From: Kutzneria chonburiensis
GTDB taxonomy: Bacteria > Actinomycetota > Actinomycetes > Mycobacteriales > Pseudonocardiaceae
DNA: 64,000 nt
Assembly (NCBI RefSeq): GCF_028622115.1
Contig: NZ_CP097263.1
Span: 8,370,001-8,434,000, forward strand
Reading direction: 5' to 3'
In this document: positions 45,753-55,216 of the stretch, one piece after another
Numbering within the stretch: position 1 is the first letter of the stretch
How the letters are laid out: each line of letters begins with the position of its first letter
Translations under genes and position numbers: made by a program
The notes under the pieces: model-generated
Databases searched by the model: none
What the model was told of the DNA's origin: nothing
What the model saw: only the letters and a program-made list of their open reading frames with translations

Positions 45753-45761
45753 GAGGGGGTG

Positions 45762-46700
45762 TCAGCGCAGGGCGGCGTTACCCTGGCGGTCGACCGCCTC
45801 CCAAGCCGCGTGCCACAGGTCGCGGGTCGTGACGCGGCGGACGTGTTCCCGCTCCACCAGCCGCCCGGCGACGAAGACCAGGTCCCAGTCGACGACCTCG
45901 CCCTGGGCCGTGACCAGGCGTCGCACCTCCTGCTCGGCGACGCAGGCGTCCTGGTGCTCACCGAGCACCTCCTGAAGCTCCTTCGACGCCCGCACGAGCT
46001 CCTTGAGCTGCTTGCCGGTGATCGGCTTGACCAGCTCGGCGGCGTACCGCAAACGCTTGCCGAGAATGCGCAGCCGGTGCAGCTCGGCGTCCGGCGGGTC
46101 CGCCGGCAGGGCCCGCACCGCCTTGCGCAGCTTGCGGTACGGGACCCTGACAAGATCCATCAGCTCGGGCTCCTCGGCCGTCGGATCGATGTCCGAGTTC
46201 GCCGCCTGGGCCAGGCGCCCCAGCACCGTCCGGTAGCGCGAGCTGTTCAGCGCCGAGGTGAGGCGTTCACGGGCGGCGAGGCGCTCGGTGACCAGGCCGT
46301 CGAGCAGGGTCGTGGCCACGCGCCGTTCGTCGTCGGGGAAGTCGTCGGACTCGGCCCGCAGCCGGTCGATCAGCACGTCCAGATCCCGCACCGGCCCCAG
46401 CGCGCCGCCCAGCCAGCCCAACTCGGCCCGCAGCCGGTCACTGTCGGGCACACTTCGGGGCGCGGATTTGAGCACGGCTCGCAGCCGCCGCACCGAAACC
46501 CGCATCTGGTGCAGGTCTTCGGGATCCTCACCGGTGCGCGTGCCCGGTTCGTAGTGCAGCATGGCCAACGTCTGCGCGTGCAGGGCGCCTCGGACGTGGC
46601 GGGCGACCGGGTCCTTCGCGGTCGCGGGTACGGGAAGCGGCGCCAGGCCCAGCCGCTGCGGCGTCACGGGCCGACGAGCTGCGGCAACGGACTGGCTCAT
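45762..46700 (-). CDS. CHAD domain protein
   Basis: A 312-residue helical CHAD protein. The conserved His/Arg features are seen as DLHQMRVSVRRLRAVLK and ELHRLRILGKRLRYAAELVK. CHAD domains bind inorganic polyphosphate through this basic surface. There is no attached CYTH domain. The ATG at 46698-46700 is chosen; the longer open frame overlaps the divergent deaminase. Starts of the two divergent genes are 24 bp apart. Confidence 0.9.
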   Translation of the reverse strand: MSQSVAAARRPVTPQRLGLAPLPVPATAKDPVARHVRGALHAQTLAMLHYEPGTRTGEDPEDLHQMRVSVRRLRAVLKSAPRSVPDSDRLRAELGWLGGALGPVRDLDVLIDRLRAESDDFPDDERRVATTLLDGLVTERLAARERLTSALNSSRYRTVLGRLAQAANSDIDPTAEEPELMDLVRVPYRKLRKAVRALPADPPDAELHRLRILGKRLRYAAELVKPITGKQLKELVRASKELQEVLGEHQDACVAEQEVRRLVTAQGEVVDWDLVFVAGRLVEREHVRRVTTRDLWHAAWEAVDRQGNAALR

Positions 46701-46724
46701 TGCTGAATGGTAGGTGAGGAACGG

Positions 46725-47188
46725 ATGACTGGCTCCTCCGAAAGGACGCATGCCGACCTGCTCGAGGCGGCCGTCCGCGAGGCCAGGGCCGGGCGGGCCG
46801 AGGGCGGGATCCCCATCGGGGCCGCGTTGTTCCACGTGGACGGCACGCTGTTGGGCCGTGGCCACAACCGCCGGGTGCAGGACGGCGATCCGTCCATGCA
46901 CGCCGAGACCGCCGCCTTCCGCAACGCCGGCCGGCGACCGACCTATCGGGACACGATCATGGTGACCACGCTGTCGCCGTGTTGGTACTGCTCGGGCTGG
47001 TCCGCCAGTTCAACATCGGGCACGTGGTGATCGGCGAGGCCCGCACGTTCCACGGCGGGCACGACTGGCTGGCCGAGCACGGCGTGGCCGTGACGGTGCT
47101 GGACGATGCCGAGTGCGTCAGCATGATGACCGAGTTCATCGCGGCCGAGCCGCAGTTGTGGTTCGAGGACATCGGGGAGAGCCAGTGA
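46725..47188 (+). pseudogene. Cytosine deaminase-like nucleoside deaminase (frameshifted)
   Basis: Two frames combine into a 154-residue CDA-fold deaminase. The first has GIPIGAALFHVDGTLLGRGH, zinc motif MHAETAA and TTLSPCWYCSG (PCxxC). The second has LVRQFNIGHVVIGEARTFHG to PQLWFEDIGESQ. The whole resembles yeast cytosine deaminase, including the WFEDIGE end. The join is at the GGG run 46994-46996; one more G restores the frame. The ATG at 46725 has GAGGAA 5 bp before. It is coupled to the following oxygenase by a GTGA overlap, so it may act in nucleobase breakdown or salvage. Confidence 0.85.
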
Positions 47189-48147
47189 CGTCAGTGCCCA
47201 GCATCGACCTCCAGCCGTGGTTCCACGGCGACGACCGGGACCGGGCCGAGGTGGCCCGTCAGGTCGACGAGGCGTTGCAGACCGCCGGTTTCCTGTTGAT
47301 CACCGGGCACGAGGTGAGCACGTCGTTGCGTGACGACACCCGGGCCGTCGCACGGGAGTTCTTCGCGTTGCCCGAGGACGTCAAGCAGACCTATGCGACC
47401 GCCGTCGGCGGCCGGGGTTGGCTGCCGCCCGGGGCCGAGGCCAACGGCTACGCCGAGGGCACTCCCACGCCGCCGGACATGAAGGAGTCCTTCACGGCGG
47501 CGTGCGACACCCCCACCGGCAATCCCGCCGTCGACGCCGAGTGGTTCGCGCCCAACGTGTGGCCCGACGCCCAGCTGCCTCGGATGCGTTCGGTCGTCGG
47601 CGAGTACCTCGACGAGATGCATGCGTTGTCCGACGAGCTCATGGCCCTCTGCGCCGTCGCCCTCGGCCTCGACGTCGACTTCTTCGAGCCTTTCCTGTCC
47701 GAGCCCACCTACGGCTTCAACATCAACTGGTACCCGCCCCTGACCCGCGTCGGCCCCGCCGCCGAGGGCCAGTTCCGCATCGGTCCGCACACCGACTTCG
47801 GCACCGTCACCGTGTTGGACCGGGAGCCCGGTCTCGGCGGATTGCAGATCTACACCCAGTCCGGTGAGTGGATCGACGCGCCGTACGACCCCGCCGCCTT
47901 CACCATCAACATCGGCGACCTCATGGCCCGCTGGACCGGCGACCGTTGGCGCTCCACCCGCCACCGCGTTCTTCCCCCGCCCGCCGACGCCCCCAGCGAG
48001 GACCTCGTGTCCTTGGTCTTCTTCTACGAGGCCAACCACGACGCCGTCGTCGAGTCCATGGCCCCGCCCATCGGCCGCCGCAGCTACCCGCCCACCAACT
48101 GGGGCTCGTACCTCAAGGAGAAGCTGGCCGCCATCAGCGTCGGCTGA
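47185..48147 (+). CDS. Isopenicillin N synthase-like 2OG/Fe(II) oxygenase
   Basis: A 320-residue non-heme iron oxygenase. The DIOX_N part (PSIDLQPWFHGDDRDRAEVA) is followed by the jelly roll with iron ligands in IGPHTDFGTVTVL (H, D) and RSTRHRVL (H), and the 2-oxoglutarate Arg/Ser (HRVLP) region. GTG start overlapping the deaminase stop. The coupling with a cytosine deaminase suggests a nucleobase or nucleoside substrate. An antibiotic-type role is also possible and not excluded. Confidence 0.9.
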   Translation: MTSVPSIDLQPWFHGDDRDRAEVARQVDEALQTAGFLLITGHEVSTSLRDDTRAVAREFFALPEDVKQTYATAVGGRGWLPPGAEANGYAEGTPTPPDMKESFTAACDTPTGNPAVDAEWFAPNVWPDAQLPRMRSVVGEYLDEMHALSDELMALCAVALGLDVDFFEPFLSEPTYGFNINWYPPLTRVGPAAEGQFRIGPHTDFGTVTVLDREPGLGGLQIYTQSGEWIDAPYDPAAFTINIGDLMARWTGDRWRSTRHRVLPPPADAPSEDLVSLVFFYEANHDAVVESMAPPIGRRSYPPTNWGSYLKEKLAAISVG

Positions 48148-48202
48148 ACGCTTGGAAGGGGCCTTCCTCCACTCGGAGTGGAGGAAGGCCCCTTCCAAGC
48201 GT
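48148..48202. terminator. 27-bp perfect palindrome (terminator)
   Basis: Arms 48148-48174 and 48176-48202 are perfectly complementary over 27 bp with a single base between them. The left arm begins ACGCTTGGAAGGGGCC. It lies right between the convergent oxygenase and dapD genes, starting with the last base of the TGA and ending 6 bp before the dapD stop. It works as a strong bidirectional terminator and could also extrude as a cruciform. Confidence 0.9.
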
Positions 48203-48207
48203 GAAGG

Positions 48208-49125
48208 TTAGTTTGCGTGGAGGGCGGCGTTGAGCTCGATGCCCTGGCCCTTGCGGGCCTTGACCTCGATGGCGCCGGTCACGGAGTTGCGGATGAACAG
48301 CAGACCGGACTGGCCGGCGAGCTCGAGGGCCTTGACGACGTCGCCGGAGGGCAGCTTCACCTTGGTGCCGGCGGTGACGTAGAGGCCGGCCTCGACGACG
48401 CAGTCGTCGCCGAGGGGGATGCCGATGCCGGCGTTGGCCCCGATGAGGCAACGCTCGCCGAGGCTGATGACCTCCTTGCCGCCACCGGACAAGGTGCCCA
48501 TGATCGACGCGCCGCCGCCGACGTCGGAACCGTCGCCGACGACGACGCCGGCGGAGATGCGGCCCTCGACCATGGACGTGCCGAGGGTGCCGGCGTTGAA
48601 GTTGACGAAGCCCTCGTGCATGACGGTGGTGCCGGCGGCCAAGTGGGCGCCGAGGCGGACACGGTCGGCGTCGGCGATGCGGACGCCGCTGGGCAGCACG
48701 TAGTCGACCATGCGCGGGAACTTGTCGACGCCGTACACGGTGACCGGACCACGGGAGCGCAGGCGCAGGCGGGTGGCCTCGAAGTCGGCCACGGCGCACG
48801 GCCCGAAGTTGGTCCACACGACGTTGGCCAGCTTGCCGAAGATGCCGTCGAGGCTGAGGCCGTGCGGCTGGACCAGGCGGGCGGACAGCAGGTGCAGGCG
48901 CAAGTACACGTCGTGGGTGTCGACCGGCGCGGCGGACAGGTCCTCGATCACGGTCTCGACCTGCACGAGCGTCACGCCGCGGGCCTTGTCCTCGCCGAGC
49001 AGCTCGGCGAAGTCGGGCTTCTCCGCAGCGGGGGAGCCGAGGGTCGGCGACGGGTACCAGGTGTCCAAAACGGTTCCGTCGGCGGCGATGGTGGCGAGGC
49101 CGGTGCCGTAAGCGCTGGTGGTCAC
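48208..49125 (-). CDS. dapD: Tetrahydrodipicolinate N-succinyltransferase DapD
   Basis: A 305-residue left-handed beta-helix acyltransferase of the actinobacterial DapD type. The hexapeptide-repeat core is seen over [20 protein letters not shown] to [20 protein letters not shown]. It succinylates tetrahydrodipicolinate in the lysine/DAP pathway. The GTG at 49123-49125 ([13 protein letters not shown]) is the best start; the frame extends a few codons upstream into the dapE start region. Divergent from dapE with only 23 bp between starts. Confidence 0.94.
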   Translation of the reverse strand: MTTSAYGTGLATIAADGTVLDTWYPSPTLGSPAAEKPDFAELLGEDKARGVTLVQVETVIEDLSAAPVDTHDVYLRLHLLSARLVQPHGLSLDGIFGKLANVVWTNFGPCAVADFEATRLRLRSRGPVTVYGVDKFPRMVDYVLPSGVRIADADRVRLGAHLAAGTTVMHEGFVNFNAGTLGTSMVEGRISAGVVVGDGSDVGGGASIMGTLSGGGKEVISLGERCLIGANAGIGIPLGDDCVVEAGLYVTAGTKVKLPSGDVVKALELAGQSGLLFIRNSVTGAIEVKARKGQGIELNAALHAN

Positions 49126-49148
49126 GCCACAACGGTAACGTGCCGGTC

Positions 49149-50237
49149 GTGACGACAAGCCTGGACCTGACCGCCGATCCCGTAGAGCTGACCGCCGCGC
49201 TGGTGGACGTCGAGAGCGTCTCCGGCAACGAAGATGCCCTGGCCGACGCGGTGAAAGCGGCGCTGGAGAAGCAGGCCCCGCACCTCGAGCTGAAGGTGTC
49301 CGGGAACACGGTCCTGGCCCGTACGAACCTCGGCCGGGCGTCCCGCGTGGTGCTGGCCGGCCACCTGGACACGGTGCCGATCAACGACAACCTGCCGCTG
49401 CGGCGCACGGGCACAGGAGACGATCTTGTGCTGCACGGCTGCGGCACGGTCGACATGAAGGGCGGCGACGCGGTCTTCCTGCACCTGGCGGCGACGCTGG
49501 CCGACCCGGTGCACGACCTCACCTTCATCTTCTACGACTGCGAGGAGATCGAAGCCAGCCGCAACGGCCTCGGCCGGATCGAGCGGGACCTGCCGGAGTG
49601 GCTTCAGGGCGACCTCGCGATCGTGGGCGAGCCGTCCAACGGCGTGATCGAAGCCGGCTGCCAGGGCACGCTGCGGATCGAGTTGCGCACCAAGGGAATC
49701 CGCGCGCACACGGCCCGGGCCTGGATGGGGGAGAACGCCATCCACGCGATGGCCGGCGCGTTGCACAAACTGGACCAGTACGAGCCGCGGCTCGTGGACA
49801 TCGACGGCTGCCACTATCGCGAAGGCCTCCAGGCGGTGAAGATCACCGGCGGCGTCGCCGGCAACGTGGTGCCGGACGAAGCGGTGCTGACGATCAACCA
49901 CCGGTTCGCCCCGGACCGCAGCGCCGAGCAGGCCCTCGAACACCTGCGGATCCTGTTCGAGGGTTACGACCTCACGCTCACGGACGCCGCCGAAGGCGCA
50001 CTCCCGGGTCTGTCCGCGCCGACGGCCCGTGAACTGGTCGAGGCGGCGGGCGGCACGCCGGTGGCCAAGCTGGGCTGGACCGACGTGGCCCGCTTCGCCG
50101 CGCTGGGCATCCCGGCGGTCAACTTCGGCCCCGGCGACCCGACCCTGGCCCACACCCAGCAGGAGAATGTCGCCGCGGCCCAGATCGTGCGGTGCGAGCA
50201 GGTGTTGCGCCGCTTCCTGAGTAAGGTTTCCCGATGA
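49149..50237 (+). CDS. dapE: Succinyl-diaminopimelate desuccinylase DapE
   Basis: A 362-residue M20 metallopeptidase-family enzyme. Zinc-site motifs are [33 protein letters not shown] and IVGEPSN, with the late histidine in [11 protein letters not shown]. It hydrolyses N-succinyl-LL-diaminopimelate. A GTG at 49140 in the same frame would add three residues (VPVV). It overlaps the LOG gene by ATGA. The tight divergence with dapD leaves no room for separate leaders. Confidence 0.94.
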   Translation: MTTSLDLTADPVELTAALVDVESVSGNEDALADAVKAALEKQAPHLELKVSGNTVLARTNLGRASRVVLAGHLDTVPINDNLPLRRTGTGDDLVLHGCGTVDMKGGDAVFLHLAATLADPVHDLTFIFYDCEEIEASRNGLGRIERDLPEWLQGDLAIVGEPSNGVIEAGCQGTLRIELRTKGIRAHTARAWMGENAIHAMAGALHKLDQYEPRLVDIDGCHYREGLQAVKITGGVAGNVVPDEAVLTINHRFAPDRSAEQALEHLRILFEGYDLTLTDAAEGALPGLSAPTARELVEAAGGTPVAKLGWTDVARFAALGIPAVNFGPGDPTLAHTQQENVAAAQIVRCEQVLRRFLSKVSR

Positions 50238-51001
50238 ACGAGAACCAGCAGGAGCATCCGCTCAAGGAGCGGCAGCGCGGCCCGGTGACGCTGCGCCGGG
50301 ACCGCTCCAGCGAATCAAGCACCACCGACCAGCGGCTGCTGGACGGCCGCGGCCCGTCGGACTGGGTGCACACCGACCCGTGGCGGGTCATGCGGATCCA
50401 GGCCGAGTTCGTCGAGGGCTTCGGCGCGCTGGCCGAACTGCCCAAGGCGGTCACGGTGTTCGGCTCGGCCAGGACCAAGCCCGACCACCCGGAGTACGAG
50501 ATCGGCCGCAAGCTCGGCGGCGCGCTGGCCGAGGCCGGCTTCGCGGTGATCACCGGCGGCGGCCCCGGCTCGATGGAGGCGGTCAACCGCGGCGCCTCGG
50601 AGGCCGGCGGCTACTCCGTCGGGCTCGGCATCGAGCTGCCGTTCGAGCAGGGCCTGAACCCGTGGGTCGACCTCGGCGTCAACTTCCGCTACTTCTTCGC
50701 CCGCAAGACCATGTTCATCAAGTACGCCCAGGCCTTCATCTGCCTGCCCGGCGGCTTCGGCACGCTCGACGAGCTGTTCGAGGCGCTCACCCTGGTGCAG
50801 ACCAAGAAGGTCACCAAGTTCCCGGTCGTCCTCTTCGGACGGTCGTACTGGCAGGGCCTCTACGACTGGCTACACGATTCGGTGGAAGCCGGCGGCAAGG
50901 TCGGGGCCAAGGACATGGAGCTGCTACATCTGACGGACGACATCGACGACGCCGTCCGGGTGGTCCAGGACGCCTACCGGGCCTGGGAACAAGTGCACTG
51001 A
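50234..51001 (+). CDS. LOG family protein (TIGR00730)
   Basis: A 255-residue Rossmann protein with [32 protein letters not shown] and the signature [18 protein letters not shown] enzymes release cytokinin bases from nucleotides; the actinobacterial relative next to dapE in mycobacteria (Rv1205) makes cytokinins. A long N-terminal extension (about 65 residues) is disordered and basic. The ATG overlaps the dapE stop. Confidence 0.92.
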   Translation: MNENQQEHPLKERQRGPVTLRRDRSSESSTTDQRLLDGRGPSDWVHTDPWRVMRIQAEFVEGFGALAELPKAVTVFGSARTKPDHPEYEIGRKLGGALAEAGFAVITGGGPGSMEAVNRGASEAGGYSVGLGIELPFEQGLNPWVDLGVNFRYFFARKTMFIKYAQAFICLPGGFGTLDELFEALTLVQTKKVTKFPVVLFGRSYWQGLYDWLHDSVEAGGKVGAKDMELLHLTDDIDDAVRVVQDAYRAWEQVH

Positions 51002-51079
51002 TTTCCCGACTTTCGGACCTGACGGCCGGCGTGCGGCACCCCCTTCAATGGGCGGTGCCGGCTGATCAGGAGGAATGTC

Positions 51080-52318
51080 ATGGCGCGAGGAACGGTCAAG
51101 TCCGCGGGAGTGCTGGTGGTCGGGGCCGCGCTGGCGCTGGGCAGCGTCGCCGCTGCCCCCGCTGTCGCAGCGCCCGCCCCGAGTCAACACACCTCGGGCC
51201 ACCACGACTTCAGCGCGGCGGCGCGGTCGTTCGTCGGCGCCGACACCGTGGCGCAGAAGGTGCAGCGCCTGGCGGCGGCGGCACCGCAGCTGCCCCGCCT
51301 GTCCACCGCCTACGATGTGAAGCCCTTGTGGGACAAGGGAATCGACGGTAAGGGCATCACCGTCGCCACGCTGGTCTCGTTCGGTGACAAGGACATCCAG
51401 TCGGTCATCGACTCCTACGACCAGAGCCACGGGCTGCCCAAGACCACCGTGCAGATCCTGGAGCCGGTCGGCCACGTGCCGGGCTGCCGCGACTCCGGCG
51501 TCGACACCGCCACCTGCCAGTCCTGGGGCGGCGAGACCGACCTGGACGTGGAGATGATCCACACCCTGGCGCCCGGCGCGAAGATCGTCGTGATCGCGAC
51601 GCCGGTGGCCGAGACCGAGGGCATCGACGGGCTGCCGGAGATGATGCGGGCGGTGGACTACGCCACCACCAACAAGTCCGCCGACATCATCTCCATGAGC
51701 TTCGGCACGGCCGAGGACAACTTCGACTCCAACGCGCAGATCACCGGCCTCGACCCGGCGTTGCAGCGGGCCAGCGCGGCCGGCATCACGTTCACCGCCT
51801 CGTCCGGTGACTCCGGCGCCACCAACCACACCAAGAGCGGCGGCTACTGGAACAAGCGGACCGCGAGCTGGCCGGCGGCCGACCCGAACGTGACCGCGGT
51901 CGGCGGCACGAACTCGGTGAGCGGCAAGCCCAACACCACGCTGTGGGCCGACTCGGGCGGCGGCCTCTCCAAGGTCTACAGCCGGCCCACCTGGCAGAAC
52001 AGCGTCTCGAAGATCACCAACAGCACGCAGCGGTCCTTCCCCGACGTCGCCATGGAGGGCACCAGCGGCACCTCCGAGTCCTCGCCGCTGTTCGCCGCCG
52101 TGCTGGCGCTGGCCGCGCAGTCCAAGGGCGGCCGGCTGGGCCAGGTCAACCCCGCCCTCTACGGCGGCAAGGTGACCTACGTGGACGTGACCAGCGGCAA
52201 CAACACCTTCAACGGTGTCACCGGTTTCGCCGCGGCCAAGGGCTTCGACATCGTGTCCGGCTGGGGCACGCTCGACGCCGCCAAGTTCGTTCCGTCCCTG
52301 GTGACGGCACTGCGCTGA
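51080..52318 (+). CDS. Secreted S53 (sedolisin-like) peptidase, copy 1
   Basis: A 412-residue exported serine-carboxyl peptidase. A Sec signal (about 1-31) leads to a very short pro-region instead of the usual 150-200 residues. Catalytic Glu152 and Asp156 lie in GGETDLDVEM, the oxyanion Asp244 in SSGDSGA, and the nucleophile Ser332 in GTSGTSESSP. Two cysteines (136 and 146) could form a disulfide. The C-terminal DVTSGNN and GWGTLDAAKF make the usual calcium site. ATG with AGGAGG 6 bp before. Tandem with a paralog. Confidence 0.88.
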   Translation: MARGTVKSAGVLVVGAALALGSVAAAPAVAAPAPSQHTSGHHDFSAAARSFVGADTVAQKVQRLAAAAPQLPRLSTAYDVKPLWDKGIDGKGITVATLVSFGDKDIQSVIDSYDQSHGLPKTTVQILEPVGHVPGCRDSGVDTATCQSWGGETDLDVEMIHTLAPGAKIVVIATPVAETEGIDGLPEMMRAVDYATTNKSADIISMSFGTAEDNFDSNAQITGLDPALQRASAAGITFTASSGDSGATNHTKSGGYWNKRTASWPAADPNVTAVGGTNSVSGKPNTTLWADSGGGLSKVYSRPTWQNSVSKITNSTQRSFPDVAMEGTSGTSESSPLFAAVLALAAQSKGGRLGQVNPALYGGKVTYVDVTSGNNTFNGVTGFAAAKGFDIVSGWGTLDAAKFVPSLVTALR

Positions 52319-52337
52319 ACGCGCACGCGTGATTGGT

Positions 52338-52372
52338 GGAAACGGACCATCCCTTCGGGGTGGTCCGTTTCC
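52338..52372. terminator. Terminator hairpin with CTTCGG tetraloop
   Basis: Arms 52338-52353 and 52357-52372 pair over 12 perfect bp (GGAAACGGACCA), a T-G wobble, then CCC/GGG closing on CTTCGG, the very stable UUCG-type loop. It lies 19 bp after the first peptidase gene and 21 bp before the second, so each copy may have its own transcript. Confidence 0.85.
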
Positions 52373-52393
52373 CGTTTCTGAGAAGGAGTGAGG

Positions 52394-53650
52394 ATGCGGG
52401 GCAGAAGACTGGCGGTTGTGGTGGTGGGGGCGGCGTTAGCCGCGACCGCGATGGCGGCGCCGGCGGCGGCGAGCCAGCAGCCGAGGGCGGCGCAGCAGGC
52501 GCACCACCTGTTCAGCGCGGCGGCGGCGTCGTTCATCGGTGCCACGACCGTGCAGCAGAAGGTGGACCGGCTCAGCGCGGCGGCGGCCTCGCTGCCCCGG
52601 CTGGCCAAGGCGTACAACACGCCGACGCTGTGGAACCAGGGCCTGACCGGCGCCGGCGCGACAGTGGCCACGCTGGTGTCCTACGGCGACGCGGACATCA
52701 AGGCCGTGATGGATGCCTACGACCAGAGCCACGGCCTGCCGCCCGCCGACATCTCGGTGATCACGCCGGCCGGCGCGGTGCCGGGCTGCACCGACTCCGG
52801 CGTCGACACCGCCACCTGCCAGGGCTGGGGCGGCGAGACCGATCTCGACGTGGCCATGTTCCACACCATGGCGCCGGCCGCGAAGATCGTCATCATCGCG
52901 ACGCCGATCGCCGAGACGCAGGGCTTCACCGGCCTGCCGGAGATGATGGCCGCGGTCGACTACGTGGCCAGGCACAAGCTGGCCGACGTCATCTCGATGA
53001 GCTTCGGCACGGCCGAGGACACCTTCCCGGCGCTGAACTCGGTGAAGACCCTCGACCCGGCGTTCGAGCGGGCCAGCCGGGCCGGCATCACGCTGGTCGC
53101 GTCCTCCGGCGACTTCGGCGCCACCAACCCCGTGCTGGTCGGCGACGGCACGTTCCCGTACCGGGTGGCCAGCTGGCCGGCGTCGGACCCGAACGTCACC
53201 TCGCTCGGCGGCACCGTGCTTTCCCTTGACGCCAACGGCAACCGCACCGCGCCCGACGCCCTGTGGCCGCGGTCCGGCGGCGGTGTCTCCAAGACCTACG
53301 CCCGGCCGTCGTGGCAGAAGTCCGTGGTGGGCGGCAAGTTCCGGTCGTTCCCGGACATCACCATGGAGGGCACCTCCGGCACCTCCGAGTCGGCGCCGCT
53401 GTTCGCCGGTGTGCTGGCGCTGGCCGTGCAGGCCAACGGCGGGCACTCGCTGGGCCAGATCAACCCGGCCCTGTACGGCAAGCTCGGCCCGAAGGCGGCC
53501 AAGTCCGGCATCGTCGACGTGACCAGCGGCGACAACAGCTTCGGCGTGGTCACCGGCTACACCGCGGCGGCCGGCTTCGACACCGTGTCCGGCTGGGGCA
53601 CGCTCGACGCGGCCAAGTTCGTGCCGGCGCTGGTGAAGGCGATCAGGTAA
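52394..53650 (+). CDS. Secreted S53 (sedolisin-like) peptidase, copy 2
   Basis: A 418-residue paralog of the preceding gene, alike along its entire length: TDLDVAMFHTMAP, SSGDFGATNP and EGTSGTSESAPLFAGVLAL mirror copy 1. The signal peptide (RRLAVVVVGAALAATAMAAPAAA) is different. A longer C-terminal loop (KLGPKAAKSGIVDVTSGDN) is present. The ATG at 52394 with AAGGAG 5 bp before it is preferred over the GTG at 52388. The clear tandem duplication suggests divergent substrate use or dose effect. Confidence 0.88.
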   Translation: MRGRRLAVVVVGAALAATAMAAPAAASQQPRAAQQAHHLFSAAAASFIGATTVQQKVDRLSAAAASLPRLAKAYNTPTLWNQGLTGAGATVATLVSYGDADIKAVMDAYDQSHGLPPADISVITPAGAVPGCTDSGVDTATCQGWGGETDLDVAMFHTMAPAAKIVIIATPIAETQGFTGLPEMMAAVDYVARHKLADVISMSFGTAEDTFPALNSVKTLDPAFERASRAGITLVASSGDFGATNPVLVGDGTFPYRVASWPASDPNVTSLGGTVLSLDANGNRTAPDALWPRSGGGVSKTYARPSWQKSVVGGKFRSFPDITMEGTSGTSESAPLFAGVLALAVQANGGHSLGQINPALYGKLGPKAAKSGIVDVTSGDNSFGVVTGYTAAAGFDTVSGWGTLDAAKFVPALVKAIR

Positions 53651-53652
53651 GC

Positions 53653-53692
53653 CAGAAGGCGGGGGCTCCCGCGCCGGGGCCCCCGCCTTCTG
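53653..53692. terminator. Bidirectional terminator hairpin
   Basis: Perfect 14-bp arms (CAGAAGGCGGGGGC at 53653-53666; its complement at 53679-53692) with a 12-base loop, 3 bp after the second peptidase and 9 bp before the end of the convergent hydrolase gene. Confidence 0.85.
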
Positions 53693-53700
53693 TAGTTCCT

Positions 53701-55203
53701 CTAATTGAAGGGAACCGTCAGCGTGCCGGACAGCGCGACCGTGCTGCCCAGTTTGCTGGACGTCATGTAGCGCGGGTCGACGGTGTCGACGACCAGCGCG
53801 AGGTGGTGCCCCGCCGGCACGTTCCAGGCGATGGGCTCCAGACCGAGATCGATGTCCTTGGCCACGCCCGGAGTCGCACCCAGCAGCGAGTACGGCTTGT
53901 GGCTGATCAGCGACCCGAGGCCGAGCGGGCCGACGTCGTAGAGGTACGCGAACAACGTCGTGTCGGCGGCGCTCGGCGTGACAGCCAGCTTGGCGTGTGG
54001 CGTACCGTCGACCTCAAAGCCTTGGGCGGCAACGGGTCCCGACCACACGGCCGCTGCGGCCCGTGAGACCAGCGGCATCGAGACGCCGGTCGGAATGCTC
54101 AGGTAGCCCTGTAGGATCCCGCTCACGAACGGCACGCCGCTGTCCGCGACGGTGTCCACGCCGCCGGCGAACCTGGTGCTGCTCAACGGAATCGTCTGCT
54201 GCGGCCACGGCCACGATTCCGAGCCCTGCCAGTCGCCGCCGTTGGCCGGCTTCACCTGGAGCGAGTGCTCGCGGTCGATGCCGTTGTCCACGCCGAGCAG
54301 GTAGTGGTCGAACCAGCGGTCGACCGAGTCCCACACCTCGTTGGGCAGCCCGGCCGCGCCGAACACCTCGGGCGTGGCGTGGTCGCCGGGCGACAGCATC
54401 AGCCGCTTCGGACCGGTCAGCTTGCCGAAGAAATCGGTCAGCTGGCTGGGCGGGAACAGCGAGTCCTCCCAGGCGTTGGCCATCAGCACGGCGGTGCCGT
54501 GCTGGTTGATCGCGTCGATCTTGGTGGCCGCGGAGCGCACCGGCGCGATCGGCAGCACGTCGGCGAAGTCGCCGGCCAGGTAGTCCTTCTCGGCCTGTTG
54601 CAGGTCCTTGCCGGGACGGCCGGTCAGGTGCCCGGCGGCCAGCAGCCCGTCGACGGCCAGCGAGCTGACCGTCTGGTTCGGATAGAGCGACGCCGCCAGG
54701 TCGGTCCAGCCGCTCATCGAGGCCACGGCCCGGATCCGCGGATCGGCGGCCGCGGTGAGCAGGCTGATGCCGGCGCCGTAGGAGATGCCGGCCATGCCGA
54801 TGCGGGACGGATCGGCGTTGGTGTTGGCCAGCGCCCAGTCGATCACCTTGCTGGCGTCGGCCACGTCCGGCGGGCCGGCCACCTCGATCTGGCCGCCGGA
54901 GTCCCAGAAGCCGCGGGCCGTGTAGCTGATCGCCACGTAACCCGACTGGTACGCGAGTTTGGCCGCCGCGCCCACGTACTCGATGTCGTTGACGCCCCAA
55001 CTGCTCGGCAGCACGACGAGCGGGAACGGCCCGTCGCCGCGGCCGGTCGGGCGGACCACGAACGCGTGCAGCGTGGTGCCGCCGTCGCCGGGGATGGCCT
55101 CGTAGCTGGTGCTGAAGCCGGTCGCCGGGGCGGCGGTGGCGGTGCCCGCCAGCCCCATGATCATCGTTGTCGCCAGCAGCAGAGTCGCCATTGACCTGCG
55201 CAA
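53701..55203 (-). CDS. Secreted CocE/NonD-type alpha/beta hydrolase
   Basis: A 500-residue exported hydrolase of the CocE/X-Pro dipeptidyl-peptidase group. The signal peptide (RRSMATLLLATTMIMGLAGTATA) starts at a TTG (55201-55203) with GGAGGGG 4 bp before; the GTG at 55230 is in frame but has no ribosome site. The nucleophile is in GMAGISYGAGISLL, Asp in ANAWEDSLFP and His in LSPGDHATPE. The C-terminal jelly-roll domain (PATGHHLALVVD-like: WNVPAGHHLALVVDTVDPRY) is present. It acts on an ester or amide outside the cell; the substrate is unknown. Confidence 0.88.
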   Translation of the reverse strand: MRRSMATLLLATTMIMGLAGTATAAPATGFSTSYEAIPGDGGTTLHAFVVRPTGRGDGPFPLVVLPSSWGVNDIEYVGAAAKLAYQSGYVAISYTARGFWDSGGQIEVAGPPDVADASKVIDWALANTNADPSRIGMAGISYGAGISLLTAAADPRIRAVASMSGWTDLAASLYPNQTVSSLAVDGLLAAGHLTGRPGKDLQQAEKDYLAGDFADVLPIAPVRSAATKIDAINQHGTAVLMANAWEDSLFPPSQLTDFFGKLTGPKRLMLSPGDHATPEVFGAAGLPNEVWDSVDRWFDHYLLGVDNGIDREHSLQVKPANGGDWQGSESWPWPQQTIPLSSTRFAGGVDTVADSGVPFVSGILQGYLSIPTGVSMPLVSRAAAAVWSGPVAAQGFEVDGTPHAKLAVTPSAADTTLFAYLYDVGPLGLGSLISHKPYSLLGATPGVAKDIDLGLEPIAWNVPAGHHLALVVDTVDPRYMTSSKLGSTVALSGTLTVPFN

Positions 55204-55216
55204 TTGCCCCTCCAGA

